A stretch of DNA of 64,000 nt from Clostridia bacterium. Lineage in GTDB: Bacteria; Bacillota; Clostridia; Christensenellales; Borkfalkiaceae. The position numbers were made by a program, and so were the translations under genes. The stretch lies in NCBI GenBank assembly GCA_017398825.1, contig JAFQEV010000012.1, positions 1 to 64,000 of the forward strand, given 5' to 3'. The notes beneath the pieces were generated by a model. The model made no database searches. It saw only the letters and a list, made by a program, of their open reading frames with translations, and was not told the origin of the DNA. Of this stretch, positions 59,789 to 64,000 are shown piece after piece (positions within the stretch are counted from its first letter, which is position 1; every line of letters starts with the position of its first letter).

Positions 59789-61078
59789 TTACTCAACTAA
59801 AATCGTAGGTCTTTCGTCCTTGTTAATCGTTTCTACCGTAACGTTTTGTAAAACCGCGTTTTTAACGTTTTTAACAAATAGTCCGCTCGCAGGTAAAACC
59901 TTTCCAAACATCGCCCCGTCAGCATACCCCGTGGGGTTTGCAATAAAGCTACTTTCAGCAATCGTCTTTCCGCCAAGCACTTTTAAGTGAACGTTTGTGA
60001 GCGTTACGTTTTCAAAGGTGTTTTCAGTCATGTTTACGATGTTGCTGGTGATGCAATCGTTTGTTTGGTATTCGCTACCTTCACGTATGGAAGGATACCA
60101 GAAGTCAATAGACTTATACGCCTTGTCGTTATTATCGGCGTAAATGTTTGAAAGATTGATATTTCTTATCGAGCCAACGGGAGTTCCCTCTGGAGCTCTC
60201 ATACGCCTGCCAAGCACCATAAATATGGGGCAAGCAACGTTTTCCATCATTATGTTTGAAATGTTTACCGCCTCGATATTAGCCCCGTCAATCGATTCGA
60301 TTGAGATGCCCGTACATCTAACGTTATAAATGGTGCAGTTGTTTATGGTGATATATTTCATATCGCCGGTAGTTTCCGTGCCGAACTTTACAGCGTTACA
60401 TCTTGAAGATATTACGCAGTTGGTAACGGTTATATGCTTGCAGGGCACAACCTTTCCATCGTAAGTTGAGGTTTTGAACACGAGCGCATCGTCACCACAG
60501 AACAAGTTACAGTCGGAAATAATAACGTTTTCCGACCCGTCTGGCGATATTCCGTCAATATGAGTTCTTAAGTAAAGCCCACGGATAAACACCGTTTTGG
60601 ATCTTCCTATTAAAATTGCAAGGTCGGTGGCGTTGTGAATTTGAAGGTCGGTTATCGTTATATTTTCACTATCTGTAATGGCTATAACCTTAGCACCGCG
60701 GTGGAAAGCTCCGCGCAAATTCTCATCCTCCCACTTAGACTGCATATCAATATACGCCCTGCCTTTTAAGGAAACGTTTTTAACTCCGCTCGCATAAAAG
60801 AGGGACTTGGTGTAACTACTGTGCGAAACGTCCTGATAGCGAGGCTCGGATAAAAACTTATCGGCGTAAAAATCATCGAGGTTGGTAGAGCCCAACAAAA
60901 CAGCCCCGTCCTCAAACAAAATAGACGTGTCGTTTCTAAGTTCAACCGTGCCAAGAAGGTAAGTTCCTACGGGAACGAATAGCGTTTGTTTAGTTGCACT
61001 TGCAGTATCTACTGCCTTTTGGAACGCCTCGGTGCACAAGCCCTCGTTTCCGTTTAAAAAATCCTTTAAATTTATCAT
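59789..61078 (-). CDS. GH28-family polygalacturonase-like enzyme
   Basis: This 429-residue right-handed beta-helix protein opens with the pectate-lyase-like segment TLFVPVGTYLLGTVELRNDTSI (residues about 33-54). It carries the GH28 catalytic Asp motifs in HIDGISPDGSENV near 168 and CGDDALVFK near 190, with a later SRCNAVKFGTE near 220. It hydrolyses alpha-linked galacturonate or related pectin units. It has no signal peptide, so it probably acts on imported oligogalacturonides, feeding uxaC-uxaB-uxaA elsewhere in the window. Confidence 0.88.
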   Translation of the reverse strand: MINLKDFLNGNEGLCTEAFQKAVDTASATKQTLFVPVGTYLLGTVELRNDTSILFEDGAVLLGSTNLDDFYADKFLSEPRYQDVSHSSYTKSLFYASGVKNVSLKGRAYIDMQSKWEDENLRGAFHRGAKVIAITDSENITITDLQIHNATDLAILIGRSKTVFIRGLYLRTHIDGISPDGSENVIISDCNLFCGDDALVFKTSTYDGKVVPCKHITVTNCVISSRCNAVKFGTETTGDMKYITINNCTIYNVRCTGISIESIDGANIEAVNISNIMMENVACPIFMVLGRRMRAPEGTPVGSIRNINLSNIYADNNDKAYKSIDFWYPSIREGSEYQTNDCITSNIVNMTENTFENVTLTNVHLKVLGGKTIAESSFIANPTGYADGAMFGKVLPASGLFVKNVKNAVLQNVTVETINKDERPTILVE

Positions 61079-61218
61079 AGCGTATATCCTTTAATATTTA
61101 TTAAAGTTATTTTAACATACCCAAAAGTGTTTTGCAAGTTATATTTTATCTTTATCAACGCGCAAGATAAAATTTTTTAATTTTCACGCATTTTTCATTG
61201 ATTTTGCGGTGATTTTGG

Positions 61219-61247
61219 TTGACATACTTTAGCGTTTTTTATATAAT
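61219..61247 (+). promoter_or_regulatory. Consensus promoter of a candidate small RNA
   Basis: TTGACA (61219-61224), 17-bp spacer and TATAAT (61242-61247) form a perfect sigma-A promoter with no coding sequence downstream on this strand. Confidence 0.85.
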
Positions 61248-61253
61248 CATATC

Positions 61254-61370
61254 GTAAAAACGCGATTTGCTTTCCCCCTATAAGCAAGGCGCGATTACTT
61301 TTAGGTAAGCCCGTTTTCCCTACCACGTTGGGCTTGCCAAAGCCCGCCAAGATAACCTTGCGGGTTTTAT
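61254..61370 (+). ncRNA. Candidate small RNA with C-rich loops
   Basis: From the predicted start near 61254 to the terminator at 61343-61370 (CCCGCCAAG/CCTTGCGGG plus T run) is about 115 nt. It folds into TTGCTT-TCCCCCTAT-AAGCAA (61267-61287), then GGTAAGCCC/GGGCTTGCC (61304-61312 with 61330-61338), whose 17-nt loop contains TTTTCCCTACC. Both loops expose C-runs able to pair with G-rich ribosome binding sites, as in C-rich regulatory RNAs of Firmicutes such as RsaE/RoxS. I recognise no known family from the sequence itself. Confidence 0.65.
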
Positions 61371-61375
61371 TTTGC

Positions 61376-61408
61376 AAAAAAACCGCTTGCGAAATGCAAG
61401 CGGTTTTA
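61376..61408. terminator. Terminator after the membrane protein gene
   Basis: Stem AAAACCGCTTGC/GCAAGCGGTTTT; on the minus strand it ends the DegV-membrane protein operon. Confidence 0.85.
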
Positions 61409-62107
61409 CTATTTACTTTTTAACACGCTTAATGAAAGTAGCGTTTGAGACGGGTAATAAAACACGTGAACGAGGCTTATTTTTAAATGATTAATTTTAT
61501 ATAGAACGCTGGTCTTGCCAAGAGAAAATATATCAATCAAAAAATCAAAGCCTATCGTTATATCGCAAAGCGCAAACAGGGTTAACCCTATCGCCGTGAG
61601 CTTTTGCTCACAACCTTTATCAAAATGGATATAGGCAAAAACTGCGCTCAATATCAAATTTATATAGTATATTACTGAAATTACGAACAGCGCCTCGGTG
61701 TTTTCCCTCAGCACTATAAAAACCGCCAGCCCTCCGATAACCGATAGAGTGCCTCTAAGCACTATTTGCAATCTTTTTTCCGCTTTTGAACGCGCGTAAA
61801 GCAAAATTTTTAATGCGTAAAATATTTGTGCTATTAAAAACGTGCTCATCGCAACCGTTTTGTAACTTCCCTCGAGTATCATAAGGAAAAAATCGGCAAC
61901 TAGGGTAAAAGCAAACGCTAAAATTTGAAATACAACACTCTTTTCTTTGCTAAAATTAATTAGAGCAAAGATAGCGCAGGTTAGAACGCTTGCGTACGTT
62001 AAATATTTATTTCCGCTAACGAATACTATTATCACCCAAAGCACCGCCATTATTAAAGTAAACGACAGCGCAACCGCGTTTTTAACTTTTTCACTCTTAA
62101 TTATCAT
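61409..62107 (-). CDS. Multi-pass membrane protein, possibly YhhN-like
   Basis: This 232-residue hydrophobic protein has about eight membrane segments. The pattern FTLVADFFLM near residue 68 and LFALCDITIGFDFL near 180 resembles the two Asp-containing motifs of YhhN/TMEM86 (lysoplasmalogenase-like) proteins, but the match is loose. If correct, it would act on lysoplasmalogen or related ether lipids. Its ATG overlaps the last base of the DegV stop codon, so the two are translationally coupled. DegV proteins bind fatty acids, which fits a lipid theme. Confidence 0.6.
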   Translation of the reverse strand: MIIKSEKVKNAVALSFTLIMAVLWVIIVFVSGNKYLTYASVLTCAIFALINFSKEKSVVFQILAFAFTLVADFFLMILEGSYKTVAMSTFLIAQIFYALKILLYARSKAEKRLQIVLRGTLSVIGGLAVFIVLRENTEALFVISVIYYINLILSAVFAYIHFDKGCEQKLTAIGLTLFALCDITIGFDFLIDIFSLGKTSVLYKINHLKISLVHVFYYPSQTLLSLSVLKSK

Positions 62108-63000
62108 TACTCATCCGTATTTGGTTTTTCTTTTCCGTTATAGTATACCACAAGAGTGTTCGGTCCGCAAGACGCTCCCATAATCGGATTTAAATATCCC
62201 ATAATAATTTTTACGTTCGGCAATTTTTCAAGTATGGAAGATTTTAAATTTTCAGCCTCCTCTAAGCAATCGGCGTGAGAAATAAATATCTCGCTTATAG
62301 TATCGCCTACGTAATTTGACGTAACGTCGTCAACGAGCAATCGAATAGATTTTAATCTTCCCCTCGCTTTTACCGTGGAAACGTTCTCGCCTTTCACGTT
62401 AGAAACAATTAACGGCTTTACACCCATTAAAGTGCCGAAAAACGCCTTACCGGCGGATATTCTGCCTGACATCTTTAAATATTTAAGCTCGTCAACCGTG
62501 CCAGCTTGATTTAATTTCATCTTTAACTGTTCAACAGCGGAGGCAACCTCGCTAATATCTTTTCCCTCGGCTCTTAACCTGCTTGCGTATACGCAAAGCA
62601 TACCAAGACCACCGCCCGAAATGAGCGAGTCGATACAAATGATTTTTCTATCGGGGTACTTTTCACAAAGCTCGTCGCGAACGACGTAGCTCGCCTTAAT
62701 AGATGCGGATAATGCGGAAGAACAAGAAATAGAAAGGATATCCTGCCCGTTTTTAACGCACTCTTCAAAAAACGCCCTGTATTCATCGGGAGTTACTTGA
62801 GAGGTGTAAACCCTTTCGCCTCCGCGCATAACGTCGTAATAATCTTTGGCGCTCATATTCTCCCAGTCAAGCGTAGCTTTCATTGAGAACTTATCGCTCG
62901 CAACGGTCATGGGGATATAAGAAATCCCAAACTCTTCTCTTAACTCTTTGCCCAAATCACAGCAAGAATCGCTAACGATTACAAATTTATTATTATTCAT
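62107..63000 (-). CDS. DegV-family fatty-acid-binding protein
   Basis: This protein of about 297 residues has the DegV pattern: VIVSDSCCDL at the start (residues about 5-14), the YTSQVTPDEYRAFF block near 78, ISCSSALSASIKAS near 102, CIDSLISGGGLGMLC near 133 and LKYLKMSGRISAGKA near 180. DegV (FakB-like) proteins hold a fatty acid for phosphorylation by FakA, or act as lipid carriers. I use the ATG at 63000, preceded by TTGGAGGA, over a longer frame from 63039. No fakA is in the window. Confidence 0.9.
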   Translation of the reverse strand: MNNNKFVIVSDSCCDLGKELREEFGISYIPMTVASDKFSMKATLDWENMSAKDYYDVMRGGERVYTSQVTPDEYRAFFEECVKNGQDILSISCSSALSASIKASYVVRDELCEKYPDRKIICIDSLISGGGLGMLCVYASRLRAEGKDISEVASAVEQLKMKLNQAGTVDELKYLKMSGRISAGKAFFGTLMGVKPLIVSNVKGENVSTVKARGRLKSIRLLVDDVTSNYVGDTISEIFISHADCLEEAENLKSSILEKLPNVKIIMGYLNPIMGASCGPNTLVVYYNGKEKPNTDE

Positions 63001-63177
63001 AGCATCCTCCAAAAGCATAAATTTAGAGCATTTAAACACATTAAAGTTAATTTAAAGTTAACTTTTACCGCACGTTTTTGATTTTTCATTTGATTTTTAC
63101 AAAACGTTAACATTTTATAAACAATTTGTTATAATAAAGAAAGTACAATACAATTACTAAACTCGAGGAGTGTTTTA

Positions 63178-63849
63178 ATGATTAAAATTTTAGTTGTTGA
63201 AGACGATTTGGATTTAAACCGCTTTGTTTCCCAAAGCCTTAGAAACGCTGGCTACGACGTAACTTCCTGTTTTGACGGGCAGGAGGCTTTATCCTACGTA
63301 GAAACGGGCAAGCCCGATTTGTATCTTACCGATATTATGATGCCTAAGGTTAACGGATTTGAACTTGCCGAAACGATAAGGGCAACGGATAAAACCACTC
63401 CCATCATCTTCATGACTGCAAAGGACGATAAGCCCTCGAAAATGCTCGGCTACAATATCGGTATCGACGAGTACGTTACAAAGCCCTTCGATATGGATAT
63501 ACTCTTGATGAATATAAAAGCTATTTTACGCAGGGCAAAGATTGAGGCGGAAAAGGAAATTACCGTTGGCAACCTCACGATAAACAGCGAGGAGAGAACC
63601 GCCTTAGTTGACGGAGAGGAAATCCCCTTAACACTTCGCGAATTCAACATTTTATTCAAGCTTTTATCTCACCCCAAAAAGACCTTTTCTCGCTCGGCAC
63701 TTATGACTGAGTTTTGGGATTACGACTCTTCCGCAACAAGCCGTACGGTTGACGTGTATATGGCAAAGTTACGCGAGAAAACCGCCCTATGCAGCGGTTT
63801 TGAGATTGTCACGGTGCATGGGCTTGGTTACAAGGTGGTATTGAAATGA
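63178..63849 (+). CDS. OmpR-family response regulator
   Basis: This 223-residue regulator has a receiver domain (VVEDDLDLNR near residue 6, phosphoacceptor Asp in YLTDIMMPKVNGFE near 51, FMTAKDD near 79 and the conserved Lys in YVTKPFD near 101). Its winged-helix output domain includes LTLREFNILFKLLSHPKKTFSRSALMTEFW near 150 and RTVDVYMAKLREK near 190. GAGGAG precedes the ATG. Its stop overlaps the start of the sensor kinase gene by ATGA. The signal is unknown. Confidence 0.94.
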   Translation: MIKILVVEDDLDLNRFVSQSLRNAGYDVTSCFDGQEALSYVETGKPDLYLTDIMMPKVNGFELAETIRATDKTTPIIFMTAKDDKPSKMLGYNIGIDEYVTKPFDMDILLMNIKAILRRAKIEAEKEITVGNLTINSEERTALVDGEEIPLTLREFNILFKLLSHPKKTFSRSALMTEFWDYDSSATSRTVDVYMAKLREKTALCSGFEIVTVHGLGYKVVLK

Positions 63850-64000
63850 AAAAGAGAAAGATAAGAAACGTTGGCTTTTCTTTCGCGGGAGCAATAGCGT
63901 TTTTTGTATTAATTGCAATAATTATGCAAATTGCGATTTTGGTGTACGATTATATTTGCGATCGCACCGATAACGTCGGCATGATTGCAGTTTTAATCCT
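63846..64000 (+). CDS. Sensor histidine kinase, N-terminal fragment
   Basis: The window ends 155 nt into this gene. The visible start is KKRKIRNVGFSFAGA followed by a long hydrophobic segment (about residues 12-35), as in membrane sensor kinases with a first transmembrane helix after a basic N-terminus. It overlaps the response regulator by 4 nt, so it is the partner kinase. No kinase domain is visible because the gene runs off the edge. Confidence 0.75.
   Translation, partial: MKKRKIRNVGFSFAGAIAFFVLIAIIMQIAILVYDYICDRTDNVGMIAVLI

Noticed and set aside
61254-61370. SRP RNA or 6S RNA
   Set aside because: It lacks the SRP domain IV signature and is too short for 6S, with no large central bubble.

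Overview
The window looks like a chromosome segment from an anaerobic, gut-type Clostridia-like Firmicute of moderate GC. The grounds are AGGAGG-type ribosome binding sites, T-box riboswitches, ferredoxin-linked 2-oxoacid metabolism, glycyl-radical chemistry, many plant- and host-glycan enzymes, and no respiratory genes. I cannot name the genus. No rRNA, tRNA, CRISPR array, insertion sequence or origin was seen.

Layout. 0-2.4 kb: a Leu-type T-box leader pointing off the left edge, a HAD phosphatase and a GH130 enzyme. 2.5-4.07 kb: a promoter, an XRE regulator overlapping a Bro-N/Fic protein, then an array of small palindromes. 4.07-15.95 kb (minus strand): two T-box-controlled HTH-cupin-acyl-CoA ligases, an ACT-ACT-metallo-beta-lactamase protein, a MinD/ParA-like ATPase, a ferredoxin, a three-subunit branched-chain 2-oxoacid:ferredoxin oxidoreductase and a branched-chain aminotransferase. 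15.96-20.9 kb: an AraC regulator and uxaB-uxaA-uxaC for galacturonate. 21.1-26.4 kb: a small protein, an XRE regulator and a 1526-residue DUF4011-type helicase-nuclease, probably defence. 26.4-29.9 kb: GH36, PHP and DeoR genes. 30.1-44.45 kb: a complete glycyl-radical bacterial microcompartment (BMC) operon. 44.6-50.1 kb: an OPA-type MFS transporter, a nucleoside-sugar dehydratase, uppP and an AEC permease. 50.1-50.9 kb: a SLOG/XRE pair. 50.9-61.1 kb: GH94, GH3, AraC, a lipase-glycerol kinase pair, an SGNH esterase and GH28. 61.2-64 kb: a candidate C-rich sRNA, a membrane protein, DegV and the start of a two-component system.

How it works together. The BMC operon combines a fuculose-phosphate-type class II aldolase, aldehyde and alcohol dehydrogenases, PduL, PduS, a B12-independent propanediol-dehydratase-type glycyl radical enzyme with its activase, seven shell proteins and acetate kinase. 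It fits the deoxyhexose (fucose/rhamnose) to lactaldehyde to 1,2-propanediol to propanol/propionate route. A ParA ATPase and a small disordered protein at its 3' end may position the compartment. The glycoside hydrolases and uxaCBA genes describe a pectin, beta-glucan and mannan-oligosaccharide forager.

The least ordinary part is 4-16 kb. Using a spacing rule calibrated on B. subtilis glyQS, the three T-box leaders read as Leu (CTC), Val (GTA) and Ile (ATC), which are exactly the branched-chain amino acids. A T-box turns genes on when its amino acid is short. I therefore infer that the acyl-CoA ligases, the oxidoreductase and the transaminase can run in the biosynthetic direction (branched-chain acid to acyl-CoA to 2-oxoacid to amino acid), rather than only as fermentation. 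The same region carries a dispersed palindromic repeat whose stem sequences differ between copies while pairing is kept. Several genes across the window have a strong -10 element about 6-9 nt before the start codon and no ribosome binding site, which suggests leaderless mRNAs.
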